Positions 1 through 8,213 of a stretch of 64,000 bases of DNA are shown one piece after another. Source of the DNA: Paenibacillus senegalensis JC66. GTDB taxonomy: Bacteria; Bacillota; Bacilli; Paenibacillales; NBRC-103111. The first letter of the stretch is position 1. Each line of letters opens with the position of its first letter. Under the pieces are notes generated by a model that worked only from the letters and a program-made list of their open reading frames with translations, did not search any database and was not told the DNA's origin. The position numbers and the translations under genes were made by a program. The stretch lies in contig NZ_HE610957.1 in assembly GCF_000285515.1 (NCBI RefSeq), positions 594,858 through 658,857 on the forward strand. Direction: 5' to 3'.

Positions 1-70
1 ATGCAGGATGTTTTATCCAGTATTGATTGCTTGGAAATACCCCGTTAAACATGTAGTTCACAAGATACCT

Positions 71-667
71 TTAACGAGCCGGCTGCTGTAAAAGACGATA
101 TACCATTTCATAAGCATTCTGGAAAACGACTCCATCAGGGCTCACGCGGTCTTCGATCATTAGACCGAACAAATACGTGACGAGAAACGCAGAAGCAGCA
201 CGAACATCCAGCTCACCGGGTATGGCATGTGCCTGCTGGCCGATTCTTATCCACTCCTCGCAAATATCTTTCCATTTTTGATGAAAACGTCCTACTATCC
301 CATTCACGGCTGGATTATTTTGCAGACTAACCAAATAAATGAGCACAGCAGGCGCCACCTTGCGTTCTCCTATCAAATGCTTAAAAAATCCTTCCATTAT
401 CGCCTTCAGCGGCTTCTCCAAATCCCCCAGCTCGGTTTGGCATACCGCTTCATAAAATTGCCGGTCAATTTGCGTCAATTTATGCTCCAAAATAAGACCA
501 AACAACTCTTCCTTGCTCTGCACATAATGATAAATGCCGCCCATGGATACCCCTGACCGGCTTACCAGATCGCGAATCGTTGTCTGCTTGCAGCCATTTT
601 CCTTGATCAGTTCCTCAGCAGTTTCCAGCAATTTATACAGGGTAGGACTAAAAGTTTTTTCGCTCAT
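71..667 (-). CDS. TetR/AcrR family transcriptional regulator
   Basis: About 198 aa. The N-terminal TetR-type helix-turn-helix is clear (TIRDLVSRSGVSMGGIYHY around residues 30-45), followed by an all-helical ligand domain. I prefer the second ATG because AGGGAG lies about 9 nt before it; an upstream ATG at 676 is possible. The gene reads away from a second TetR gene at 1085. Its upstream region holds five GAAC-N3-GTTC boxes that are probably its own operators (inference). The ligand and targets are unknown. Confidence 0.88.
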   Translation of the reverse strand: MSEKTFSPTLYKLLETAEELIKENGCKQTTIRDLVSRSGVSMGGIYHYVQSKEELFGLILEHKLTQIDRQFYEAVCQTELGDLEKPLKAIMEGFFKHLIGERKVAPAVLIYLVSLQNNPAVNGIVGRFHQKWKDICEEWIRIGQQAHAIPGELDVRAASAFLVTYLFGLMIEDRVSPDGVVFQNAYEMVYRLLQQPAR

Positions 668-691
668 TTCAATCATCTCCCTAGCTCATCC

Positions 692-835
692 GAACAGCGC
701 TCGGCATGTAGGCCGTTCCATTCAAAGCTGAACGATGTTCGGTATATACGCCGCCGTTCGCACCAGAACAATGTTCGGTAATTACACGACAGAACAGCGT
801 TCGGTATGTGAGCTAATCGTAACAGAACAACGTTC
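692..835. promoter_or_regulatory. Five-copy GAAC-N3-GTTC operator-like array
   Basis: Five copies of an 11-bp inverted repeat, GAAC-N3-GTTC, begin at 692, 730, 766, 792 and 825 (the first has GCTC). Each is followed on the plus strand by CGG or GG and usually TA, giving the consensus GAACARYGTTCGGTA. Spacing is 26-38 bp. The array sits directly upstream of the minus-strand TetR gene, so multi-site autoregulation is the simplest reading. Confidence 0.6.
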
Positions 836-987
836 GGTTTGTCAATAACCGATAGGCCTGCTCGCCTAATCGCCGCTGGTCAAGCCTCTCGTAGCTTTCT
901 TATGTTATTTGCAGCGACTTACACTTTTACCGGAGTTGGTCTGCCCGGCTTTCACGACAGCAGTGCTGGTATAAATAAAGAAAATTA

Positions 988-1016
988 TTTACAAACCGAC
1001 GGTCTGTATTTATAAT
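988..1016 (+). promoter_or_regulatory. SigmaA-type promoter with TetR-like operator in the spacer
   Basis: TTTACA (988-993) and TATAAT (1011-1016) are separated by 17 nt. The spacer carries an inverted repeat at 991-1007 (ACAAACCG-A-CGGTCTGT, one mismatch per arm), a typical layout for TetR repression by blocking polymerase. It lies about 70 nt before the second TetR gene, suggesting autoregulation of that gene and the membrane protein after it. Confidence 0.7.
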
Positions 1017-1084
1017 TGAGTCAAGAACCAAAAAAATCTTAGTCAAGATCCGATGAGGAAATCATATAAGGCGGGGGATAAAAT

Positions 1085-1675
1085 ATGAAGCAGGAATTGC
1101 GGAGACAGCAAACTACGCAGCTGCTGTTAGATACTACGAAAGCACTAATTGCCGAGAAGGGCTGCGAATCGATTACGATGAAGGACATCATGGACCGTTC
1201 CGGTTTGTCCAAGGGGGCTATTTTTCACTATGTCAAAAGCAAGGATGAAATTTTCGCATGGGTGCTGCAGGACGGCTTGAACATTGTCAACCAGCATTTC
1301 TATGACCGGGTCAAGCAGAGTAAAAATTTTGAAGGCCCGCTCGAGGCTATTACAAGCGGATTCTCGGAGCTGGAAAATCCGGGGAATGTGATGAATCAAA
1401 TTCTGGTCTATCTGCTCGGCAAAAGCGGCATACCGGAAATCGACGAGGTGCTTAAACAATTCTATGAACAGTCCGTCCGCCAATCCCGCGAGTGGATCGC
1501 TTCCGGTCAGCAGCATGGGGTCATTCCCCTGTCAGTGGATAAGGACAAGAGCGGAGAACTGTTTGTTCTGCTCGCACTTGGGCTGCGCATGCGTGCATTT
1601 CTGCCGGCGCATAACCCGTCCTTTCAAATGAATGACTATATTCAATTTTTAAAAGATACCCTGCAGCGTGACTAA
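1085..1675 (+). CDS. TetR/AcrR family transcriptional regulator
   Basis: 196 aa with a TetR helix-turn-helix near residues 30-55 (TMKDIMDRSGLSKGAIFHY) and a variable helical C-terminal domain. A GGGGG ribosome site precedes the ATG. The promoter at 988-1016 contains a palindrome likely bound by this protein. A membrane protein gene follows after 54 bp and is probably co-transcribed, so it is a likely target. It is clearly diverged from the TetR at 71-667, so this is not a recent duplication. The ligand is unknown. Confidence 0.88.
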   Translation: MKQELRRQQTTQLLLDTTKALIAEKGCESITMKDIMDRSGLSKGAIFHYVKSKDEIFAWVLQDGLNIVNQHFYDRVKQSKNFEGPLEAITSGFSELENPGNVMNQILVYLLGKSGIPEIDEVLKQFYEQSVRQSREWIASGQQHGVIPLSVDKDKSGELFVLLALGLRMRAFLPAHNPSFQMNDYIQFLKDTLQRD

Positions 1676-1729
1676 AGGGGGTTCTCCAGCAATCTATAAG
1701 CAACCTCAACAAGGAAAGGACTGTTTTTC

Positions 1730-2191
1730 ATGAATGGATTATTATGGCTTCATTTGTTTGGAGCGATTCTTTTTGTAGGCAACATCATTACGGCAGCTTT
1801 CTGGAAAGTGATGTCTGACCGTCAGCACAATCCTTCCATCATTCACAGCGCTGCCAAACATCTTATGCTGGCCGATTATGTATTCACGCTTCCCGGCTTG
1901 GCACTTCTGCTTATTTCTGGCGTGCTAATGGCCGTCAAAGGCGGCTATACGTTGTCCGGCATGAACTGGCTGACACTCTCCCTGCTGTTAATGGCGGTTA
2001 CCGGGGCGATATGGCTCGGTTTTCTACTTCCTTTACAGCGCAAAATGATCCGTCTAAGCGCAGAGGGAATGCGCTCAGGCATCCTCCCGAAGGCTTACCA
2101 TAAAGCATCTTCCCAGTGGGCAATTTATGGAACGGCCGCTACCTTGCTGCCCGTTGCTATTTTGTACCTGATGGTTTTTAAGAGCTTCTAA
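1730..2191 (+). CDS. DUF2269-like integral membrane protein
   Basis: 153 aa and strongly hydrophobic, with about four predicted membrane segments (near residues 1-23, 48-68, 78-102 and 130-150). The N-terminus LLWLHLFGAILFVGNIITA resembles the DUF2269 family of small membrane proteins of unknown function. The start is supported by AAGGAAAGGA upstream. It lies 54 bp after a TetR gene and is followed by a strong terminator, so the two likely form a regulator-membrane protein pair. Confidence 0.7.
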   Translation: MNGLLWLHLFGAILFVGNIITAAFWKVMSDRQHNPSIIHSAAKHLMLADYVFTLPGLALLLISGVLMAVKGGYTLSGMNWLTLSLLLMAVTGAIWLGFLLPLQRKMIRLSAEGMRSGILPKAYHKASSQWAIYGTAATLLPVAILYLMVFKSF

Positions 2192-2208
2192 ACGATAGGC
2201 GATTAGGC

Positions 2209-2270
2209 GAGGAAATATCCCTGCCTGACGGTCCATCCACGTACTTGCCTCAGGCAGTATTTCCTCTTTT
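2209..2270. terminator. Long terminator hairpin shared by convergent genes
   Basis: Arms GAGGAAATA (2209-2217) and TATTTCCTC (2258-2266), plus inner arms CTGCCTGA (2221-2228) and TCAGGCAG (2250-2257), are followed by TTTT. The right arm includes the last seven codons of the convergent DUF3995 gene, so its 3' end is also part of the structure. Confidence 0.8.
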
Positions 2271-2738
2271 CACAGCAAAGAAATAAAACATACCGCCGAT
2301 CATCCAGAAAGGCTCCCAGAACACCAGTCTCCAAAATGTTGCTGAGGCCTCCAAGTCAAAATCCAAAATACCGAGGGCGCTTAAAGCGATCGTGATGAAG
2401 TTTAAAAACCCATATAGAAATATGCATATGCCAGCTGCTTTGGTTACGTAATAGAATGCCTTTGCAGCTATTGGTTTCTTCCATTTCACATACAATCCCA
2501 GCAGCAGCGGGATCCCGAGCAGCTTTACAAATCCTGTGAGCCATACGATTCTAACAAAGGATGGATCAGGATTTTGTGACATCTCATAAATAGAGCCTCC
2601 CAATGACTTAAGACCAAGCTGGCCGCCCATAGCCCAATAAAAGCTCATCCCTGAAAAAATAACCGTCCAAATTACACCCGTCACAACAGATCTATGATTT
2701 GCTTCCAGACGAACCACCCTTCCTTCATTTTCCCACAT
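2250..2738 (-). CDS. DUF3995-like membrane protein
   Basis: About 162 aa with four predicted membrane segments. The YWAMGGQLGLKS stretch close to the N-terminus matches the signature of DUF3995 membrane proteins (function unknown). I chose the ATG at 2738 because GGGGGTG lies 6 nt before it; the in-frame ATG at 2762 has no ribosome site. The stop codon is inside the terminator stem of the convergent gene. Confidence 0.65.
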   Translation of the reverse strand: MWENEGRVVRLEANHRSVVTGVIWTVIFSGMSFYWAMGGQLGLKSLGGSIYEMSQNPDPSFVRIVWLTGFVKLLGIPLLLGLYVKWKKPIAAKAFYYVTKAAGICIFLYGFLNFITIALSALGILDFDLEASATFWRLVFWEPFWMIGGMFYFFAVKRGNTA

Positions 2739-2862
2739 CTTCCACACCCCCAAATCTATCATGCTTCAAACTTTAATAAAACCTTAAAACAGCGATGACA
2801 TTGAGCAAATAGTTCTCCCTTACTCTGAAAAAGATAACACATAACTGTAGGAGGGACGAACA

Positions 2863-4485
2863 ATGAAGAAGATGATGAAAGCCATGCTTGCCGTAATGAT
2901 TGCTTTCACTGCGTTTGCTTCAACAGGCGGCGCAGCACTTGCCGCCAATTCAGTACCAGCGGCTAAAAACGTAATTATTCTCATACCTGACGGGATGGGC
3001 GTTGATGGCACTACACTGGCCAGATGGTACAAAGGCGGCACCCCTTTGGCAATGGATGAAATGGCCAGCGGCATGGTGAAGACTCATTCCGCTGATGCGG
3101 CTATTGCAGATTCCGCTCCCGCCGGCACCGCATTTGCTACCGGACACAAGTCGCATACAGGCTATGTAGGCGTTCTGCCTGATGTTGCAGATATGCCGGG
3201 TGTTGATCCGATTCCTGCCGGTGAAGAGAGACGGCCTGTGGCCAATGTATTAGAAGCAGCCAAACTGGCCGGCAAGTCCACCGGTATAATCTCAACGTCC
3301 GAAGTTATGCACGCCACACCGGCTGCCTTCAGCGCGCATTATCCTGACCGCAGCAATTATGATGCACTCAGCAAGCAGCAGGTCTATAATGGCTTGGATG
3401 TCGTTCTCGGAGGAGGAAGCCGGTTTTTCGTACCGGATGGACGCAAAGACGGAAATGATCTGCTGGAAGTCATTAAGCAGTCCGGCTATGATTACGTAAC
3501 AACAATCGATGAACTGAAAGCTTCTACCGCTGATAAATTGTGGGGGCTGTTTGCTCCCTCCGCTCTTGCCTACGACATGGATCGCGATCCCGCCAAGGAG
3601 CCCAGCCTTGCGGAAATGACCAGCAAAGCGATAGAAGTGCTTTCCCGGAACGAGGAAGGATTCTTCTTAATGGTAGAGGGAAGCAAAGTGGATTGGGCGG
3701 CTCATGCCAATGATCCGATCGGTATTATCAGTGACGTGCTTGCTTTTGATGAAGCGGTTAAAGTCGCACTGGATTTCGCCAAGAAGGATCAAAATACGAT
3801 GGTGCTGGCCGCTACCGATCATGGCAATGGCGGCATTACGATCGGCAACGCCGAAACCTCGAGAACCTATGACAAGCTGCCGCTGTCCACATTTATCGCC
3901 CCTTTGCAAAAAGCTAAGCTAACCGGCGAAGGCCTGGAAAAGATGTTGAACGAAGATCGTTCCAACGTCAAAGAAGTGATGGAGCAGTACTACGGAATTT
4001 CTGATCTGACAGATGAAGAAGTAAAAGCTATTCAAGAAACAAAACCCGGCAGCATGAATTACACAGTCGGACCGATGATCAGTAAGCGCGCCATGATTGG
4101 CTGGACAACAGGCGGGCATACAGGTGGAGACGTAACTCTCTACTCTTACACTCCGGGTAACGGACGTTTGACTGGCGTTCTGGATAACACTGAACTGGCT
4201 GTGTATATGGCCGAAGCGCTGGGTGTAGACTTGAACGCTACCACAGAGCGGCTGTTTGTACCTGCTAGAGAGGCGTTCACAGCCAAAGGTGCGGAAGTAG
4301 AATGGGACATCACTGATCCGAAAAACCCTGTAGTCATCGTAACCAAAGGCTCGGACACATTAAGACTCCCTATTTATACGAATATTGCCGAGTTCAATGG
4401 AACGATGATTCCTTTGGAAGGCGTCACTGTCTTTAACGGCGAAAAAACGTTCGTGCCTCAGCAAGCCATTGACCTGATCCCGTAA
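2863..4485 (+). CDS. phoA: Secreted alkaline phosphatase, PhoA family
   Basis: 540 aa. Residues 1-27 form a Sec signal peptide ending ALA. The mature enzyme hydrolyses phosphomonoesters outside the membrane. Visible landmarks are the metal-binding IPDGMG (Asp43), the nucleophile in ADSAPAGTAFATG (Ser84), ATDHGNGG near residue 318 and TGGHTGGD near 415, in the order expected for the family. The C-terminal 100 residues extend beyond the catalytic core. AGGAGG precedes the ATG. Weak 11-bp-spaced TTTAAT/CTTAAA elements at 2772-2788 might be a Pho box, but this is not convincing. Confidence 0.93.
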   Translation: MKKMMKAMLAVMIAFTAFASTGGAALAANSVPAAKNVIILIPDGMGVDGTTLARWYKGGTPLAMDEMASGMVKTHSADAAIADSAPAGTAFATGHKSHTGYVGVLPDVADMPGVDPIPAGEERRPVANVLEAAKLAGKSTGIISTSEVMHATPAAFSAHYPDRSNYDALSKQQVYNGLDVVLGGGSRFFVPDGRKDGNDLLEVIKQSGYDYVTTIDELKASTADKLWGLFAPSALAYDMDRDPAKEPSLAEMTSKAIEVLSRNEEGFFLMVEGSKVDWAAHANDPIGIISDVLAFDEAVKVALDFAKKDQNTMVLAATDHGNGGITIGNAETSRTYDKLPLSTFIAPLQKAKLTGEGLEKMLNEDRSNVKEVMEQYYGISDLTDEEVKAIQETKPGSMNYTVGPMISKRAMIGWTTGGHTGGDVTLYSYTPGNGRLTGVLDNTELAVYMAEALGVDLNATTERLFVPAREAFTAKGAEVEWDITDPKNPVVIVTKGSDTLRLPIYTNIAEFNGTMIPLEGVTVFNGEKTFVPQQAIDLIP

Positions 4486-5002
4486 AAAAGCTCACTTTGA
4501 GGTTCGGAATTATGGTCTAATTAGCTGGAAAAGGCCAGCACCGGTTGCATCGCACGCATCGCAAGCACCGCGCGCACTTTCCCAGCGTGCGGTGCTTTGC
4601 TGCATCAAACGACGTTCAAACACAAGCAGTCCGCTTCCTGAGAAAGCGCCTCAAGATATAGAACCGATAAAGCCGCTCATCCTTACAACTCGGGAGTAAA
4701 TAGAAACAGCCCCATAAAAGGCACGGTAATTGTCCTTTTATGGGGCTGTTCTTAGTGAGACGTTCCTTTGTAGGCCGGGCGTATTTCTATAGGCCAGGTG
4801 CCCTTTTGCAGACGCTCCTTTATGGGCGGCCTTTCGCAGGTGTTCCTTTTACGTGTGTCTTTTGCGGGTGTGCTTTACGGGTTCCACTATTTGTAAGGAT
4901 ATCGCTTTATTCGGAAAACAAGGTATAATCCCAGACTGTCACCGGAACCACGTAGTTCTTTTAGCAGCAATAAAACTCTGGTCCCCGTTCATGCCTCTTC
5001 TG
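4486..5002. other. Intergenic region with hairpins
   Basis: No coding evidence. It contains a GC-rich hairpin at about 4563-4597 (arms AAGCACCGC/GCGGTGCTT), probably ending alkaline phosphatase transcription, the strong terminator at 4706-4749, and degenerate GT-rich direct repeats at about 4755-4880 that leave a spurious 62-codon ORF. Confidence 0.5.
4706..4749. terminator. 16-bp perfect-stem terminator
   Basis: ACAGCCCCATAAAAGG (4706-4721) pairs perfectly with 4734-4749 around a 12-nt loop. It lies between the phosphatase and the convergent erm gene and may act in both directions. Confidence 0.75.
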
Positions 5003-5839
5003 CTACCTTCTTGGCCAGCGGTAATGCGGTACATGCTGAAGCATGGTTAGAAATAGCACTGCCCATTGCTCTAACGATAGGACTGCGATTATTTGCATTC
5101 GTTCGATTCCTGCCGTCCTGAAAGCTGTTTTTAATTGTGCTGGCGTAAAAATTCCCCGCAAGGCATCGGCTGCCGTCAACTGCGGCTGTCTCAAGGCGTA
5201 AGCAGCAAACGCGGCGAATCTTTTGCTTTCCCTGAAAGGAACCAGCGGCTGGCTTCTTCGGCTAATGCGTATCATGGCCGCATCTACCCGTGGCGGCGGC
5301 GAAAAATGGTGCTTCGGCACCGCAGTTCCCATCTCAAATTCAAAATGCATTCTCCAGGCCAGTAAACGAGGATCAAGGGCAGCCGGTTGCGTAAATCTTT
5401 TAGCGGCTCCTTGTTCCAGGATGAACGCTCCGCGTTGAAATGCCTTGCCCTCAGGCCCAAGCAGCTTTTCCAGTATCGCAGTGGTGATCGAAAAAGGGAT
5501 ATTAGCAACGACACAAAACGGATTAGCTGGCAGCTTCATTGCTCTAAAATCACAGTGAAGCACCTTAATATGGGGAGAATCTTGGGCTTTGGCCTTTAAC
5601 ATTTGCACGAAATCAGCATCAATTTCTACCGCAATAACCTTTCTTGCTTTCAGCGACAGAGGAAAAGTAATTCCCCCTTTCCCCGCACCAATGTCAACAA
5701 CTGTATCGCCTGACTGCACTTGTGCTGAATCTATTAACTGCCTGATGGTCCCCGGATGATGCAGCAGATGCTGGGCTGTAAAATTTGGACCTGACCGGTG
5801 CTTTTTTATTTTCCTGTGTTTCTTGTTTTGTCTGCGCAT
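5003..5839 (-). CDS. erm: Erm-family 23S rRNA adenine N6-methyltransferase
   Basis: 278 aa, the size of Erm enzymes. The family methylates a single adenine (A2058, E. coli numbering) in 23S rRNA using SAM. Visible motifs are the N-terminal NFTAQHLL, SAM motif I DIGAGKGG (49-56), the acidic VEID (71-74), HCDF (95-98) and the catalytic NIPF (113-116), which separates Erm from KsgA-type NLPY. The N-terminus is very basic. The closest remembered type is the Erm(D/K/34) group, but I cannot assign a class. The upstream leader ORF and terminator hairpin suggest drug-inducible control. AGGAGG lies 10 nt before the ATG. Confidence 0.88.
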   Translation of the reverse strand: MRRQNKKHRKIKKHRSGPNFTAQHLLHHPGTIRQLIDSAQVQSGDTVVDIGAGKGGITFPLSLKARKVIAVEIDADFVQMLKAKAQDSPHIKVLHCDFRAMKLPANPFCVVANIPFSITTAILEKLLGPEGKAFQRGAFILEQGAAKRFTQPAALDPRLLAWRMHFEFEMGTAVPKHHFSPPPRVDAAMIRISRRSQPLVPFRESKRFAAFAAYALRQPQLTAADALRGIFTPAQLKTAFRTAGIERMQIIAVLSLEQWAVLFLTMLQHVPHYRWPRR

Positions 5840-5849
5840 AGATTCATTT

Positions 5850-5920
5850 CCTCCTATTCCTCGATCCTTTTGACACGCAAAAAAAAGACAGGCTTATGCC
5901 TGCGGCGGATCAAAGAATAG
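5850..5920 (-). promoter_or_regulatory. Candidate erm attenuator: hairpin, U tract and SD-flanking helix
   Basis: In the transcript sense a compact hairpin GCAGGC-AUAA-GCCUGU (5903-5888) is followed by eight U residues (5886-5879), resembling an intrinsic terminator 40 nt before erm. Around it, CUAUUC (5920-5915) and GAUCC (5911-5907) are complementary to GAAUAG (5859-5854) and GGAUC (5867-5863), forming a closing helix whose 3' strand runs into the erm SD (5854-5850). The hairpin's 5' arm overlaps the Arg codons of the leader ORF. Confidence 0.6.
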
Positions 5921-5937
5921 AAAAGAAAAGTGCACAT
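5854..5937 (-). CDS. Candidate Erm leader peptide (27 aa) with an Arg-Arg-Arg motif
   Basis: A 27-codon ORF runs from ATG 5937 to TAG 5854 and ends 14 nt before the erm ATG. Its middle reads LIRRRHKPVFF: three consecutive Arg codons (11-13) followed by codons that form a terminator-like hairpin and U tract. Known ErmD/K leaders stall ribosomes at R/K-x-R/K motifs, so RRR is a plausible arrest site. No good SD is visible before the ATG, which is the main weakness; the frame is open upstream to 6135, so a longer leader is possible. Confidence 0.5.
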   Translation of the reverse strand: MCTFLFYSLIRRRHKPVFFLRVKRIEE

Positions 5938-6656
5938 TTTAGCAGCCCGTTGTCCGTTATGAATCCAAGACAGCAGGATTTTTAGGGTTTTCAAAAAATA
6001 TCCATAAAGCCAGACGAGAAAAAGAGTGCTCGTAAAAGAACACAAAAAAAGAGACAGACACGCTGTCCCGACTTCGCCATCTATGCTTAAGAGATGTCCT
6101 AAAATGGGCAGACTGATTCCGTTTTTGCTCCGCACGCAAGACAGAGCCTTTGTTCACTATTGAATTAGTGGGACAAAGTTACAAAACGCAATCTTCCTGA
6201 AATTATTGCCATACCCATAGCTTAGGACAACCCTCCATTCCTTGAGATACCTCGTATCTTATCATATCTTGATGCTGCATACAACCATTTTCAGCTAGCA
6301 TGATGATTATTCGCTGCATCCATCAACCTTCCGCTCTTAGCACGATGCAGCTGCCTTGTCGAACAGTTGGGATGCAGTTATTAGAAAGGCCAAGTATCGA
6401 ACATAGTCGAGGTTGGAAGGCAAGGTGAGCAAAGAAAACGGGTTTTGAAATTGAGCACGACAAATGGAAAAAAGAACATCTACAGCGAAGATTTGTACGA
6501 TCCAAACACAATAACCCCGCCTCCTTTCAAAATTAGAATGGAGACGGGGCATGCTTTGCCGTATGATCTTTTTTGTAGTCACATTTTTCATAAAAAGCAT
6601 GAATCTTGCAATAGTGGGATAATTTCATTAATCCCGTGTCTTATAGCCAGCCAAGA
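5938..6656. other. Long erm upstream region; no confident gene
   Basis: No open frame here has a ribosome site or recognisable product. A possible minus-strand promoter, TTGTCC (6230-6225), 17 nt, AATAAT (6207-6202), would give erm a leader of over 300 nt. The distal part carries the hairpin that follows the putative anti-sigma gene. Confidence 0.4.
6515..6549 (-). terminator. Probable terminator after the sigma/anti-sigma pair
   Basis: A 10-bp stem with one G-U pair (6515-6524 with 6540-6549) lies about 110 nt downstream of the putative anti-sigma gene. The following sequence is only moderately U-rich. Confidence 0.5.
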
Positions 6657-7610
6657 TTATTGAATTAGCTCCATCCAGATTCCTTTTAGCTCTTCCTCGT
6701 CAATGTCGCCGCCTCTGGTGTTCATAATATACTCGTAATTAACACCTTTCTCTTTATCCTCTTGAATCCATACAAGTTGAAGACTTGAACTATCCGAAAA
6801 CCTGGTAAGAATCGCTTCCTGTCCATTTTCCTCCAGCTTCGTTTTGGTCATTTGGATCGTATCATCCCAATAGGCCGCTCCAGAGTGCTCGCCCAGGTTT
6901 ACCACTTGCAGGGAAATTTGATTGTCACCCTTTTTGTACAGGCTGTATGTCTTCCAGAACTCATCCGTGACATCAACTGGCTTAATCGCATATTCTTCTC
7001 CGGCCTGCTCCGCCTGCTCCTTCAGATCTTGTACGATAGCAAGCTTCTCCTCCTCAGATAGCTGATTCACATCGAGGACGGGCTCAAATTGAATAGAACC
7101 ATGCTCGAACACATATCCGCTATCCAGAGCGCTCGGGATGTTGAGATCCACATCACCCAGCCTGGCATTGAATGAAGCAAAATCTACAAATTGCTCTGGG
7201 TTAAAGCGCTGATGCAACTTATTGTCAGGGTTATTCTTCAGGACATAGAGAATACCGACTTCTCCATCACTGAGTTCTTTATCCAAAATCTCATTACTTT
7301 GGTGTAAATGAGGATAATCAATCCTAGAGGTATCGACTAACGGAGCCTGTGACCCCAATTTTTCTTCGTACACAACCTCTCCCTTACTATCCTTTAAGGT
7401 AAGGAACTGTGAAGCTCCGAACGCTGAGGATACAGCCACCAGCATTCCTGCAGCGACCAATAATTTAACTCTATGTTTCATGTAAAATCTTCCCTTCTCC
7501 ATTTGTTTTGTTGAGAGCCTCCTAATGACCGTAGCGGAGAGATCAACCTCAGGTGGCTGTCCTCTTCGAATAAGCTCTCTTAGATCCTGATCTTCCTGCC
7601 CCATTGTCAT
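6657..7610 (-). CDS. Putative membrane-bound anti-sigma factor
   Basis: 317 aa. The start ATG at 7610 has AAAGGAGAG upstream and lies 62 nt inside the end of the ECF sigma gene, an arrangement that usually indicates translational coupling. An N-terminal cytoplasmic segment of about 40 residues (EDQDLRELIRRGQPP) is followed by one membrane helix near residues 46-65 (LLVAAGMLVAVSSAFGA) and a long extracytoplasmic domain. No zinc-binding anti-sigma motif is seen. The role is inferred from topology and gene order; the outer domain is not recognised. Confidence 0.65.
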   Translation of the reverse strand: MTMGQEDQDLRELIRRGQPPEVDLSATVIRRLSTKQMEKGRFYMKHRVKLLVAAGMLVAVSSAFGASQFLTLKDSKGEVVYEEKLGSQAPLVDTSRIDYPHLHQSNEILDKELSDGEVGILYVLKNNPDNKLHQRFNPEQFVDFASFNARLGDVDLNIPSALDSGYVFEHGSIQFEPVLDVNQLSEEEKLAIVQDLKEQAEQAGEEYAIKPVDVTDEFWKTYSLYKKGDNQISLQVVNLGEHSGAAYWDDTIQMTKTKLEENGQEAILTRFSDSSSLQLVWIQEDKEKGVNYEYIMNTRGGDIDEEELKGIWMELIQ

Positions 7611-8160
7611 TAAGGCTCTCTCCTTTCTCTTCAGCAAAGTATTTCCGAAATTTAGCCGTTGTTCTCTCGTACTTTTTGCGCAGACTTGCTGTCTTCTGAT
7701 GAAGGATGTCGGCAATGTCATCGTAGCTCTTATCCTCCACACATCGTAAAATCAAAAGATTTCGTTCTTCAGCAGATAACCTTGACATTGCTTTCTGTAC
7801 ATCTTCATTGAAATATGTGGCTTCAATCTCAAGATCAACATGTCTGTTATCCTTGTCCCTCTGATAGAAAAAGGGGAGGTATCGGGTCAGCTTTCGTCTA
7901 CGGAGAATATCAACGCATTGATGATAAGCGATCTTGTAGAGCCAGGCTTCCAAAGACTTATTCGGATCATAGCTTGTCAGATTGTGGAACAGCTTAAGGA
8001 AAACCTCTTGTGCGCAATCCTCTGCCTCACTTGTACTAGACAGCATATGATAACAGTAATAATATATGGGCTTTTGGTATGCCTGGACAATGCGGCTGAA
8101 TGATTCGATATCTCCTCCCAATACGTCGGTAATGATTTGACGTAGTTCAGAGTCAGTCAA
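7549..8160 (-). CDS. ECF-type RNA polymerase sigma factor
   Basis: 203 aa. Region 2 is seen at about residues 20-95 (YYYCYHMLSSTSEAEDCAQEVFLK and LEAWLYKIAYHQCVDILRR, given here as landmarks) and region 4 at 125-180 (LSAEERNLLILRCVEDKSYDDIA). It is read from a TTG start with AAAGGAGGG 8 nt upstream. The putative anti-sigma gene overlaps its 3' end. A TGTCACA...CGTA element upstream may be its own target promoter. The inducing signal is unknown. Confidence 0.9.
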   Translation of the reverse strand: MTDSELRQIITDVLGGDIESFSRIVQAYQKPIYYYCYHMLSSTSEAEDCAQEVFLKLFHNLTSYDPNKSLEAWLYKIAYHQCVDILRRRKLTRYLPFFYQRDKDNRHVDLEIEATYFNEDVQKAMSRLSAEERNLLILRCVEDKSYDDIADILHQKTASLRKKYERTTAKFRKYFAEEKGESLNDNGAGRSGSKRAYSKRTAT

Positions 8161-8185
8161 CTGTATTCCCTCCTTTACTGTTTAC

Positions 8186-8213
8186 TACGAAGCGGCCTAG
8201 CTGGAATGTGACA
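8186..8213 (-). promoter_or_regulatory. Candidate ECF-sigma autoregulatory promoter
   Basis: TGTCACA (8213-8207) and CGTA (8189-8186) are separated by 17 nt and lie about 25 nt before the sigma start codon. The TGTCACA/CGT architecture is known for several ECF groups. The assignment to this sigma factor is inferred from position. Confidence 0.4.

Noticed and set aside
692-835. SOS (LexA) boxes
   Set aside because: The Gram-positive SOS box is GAAC-N4-GTTC; all copies here have a 3-nt centre.
2772-2799. Pho box upstream of alkaline phosphatase
   Set aside because: Only two poor TTTAAT/CTTAAA units at 11-bp spacing; not enough for PhoP.
4740-4928. 62-aa ORF after the phosphatase terminator
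   Set aside because: It begins in a terminator arm and reads degenerate repeats; composition is not protein-like.
5957-6157. 66-aa minus-strand ORF upstream of the erm leader
   Set aside because: No ribosome site, no recognisable product, and it lies in the presumed untranslated leader.
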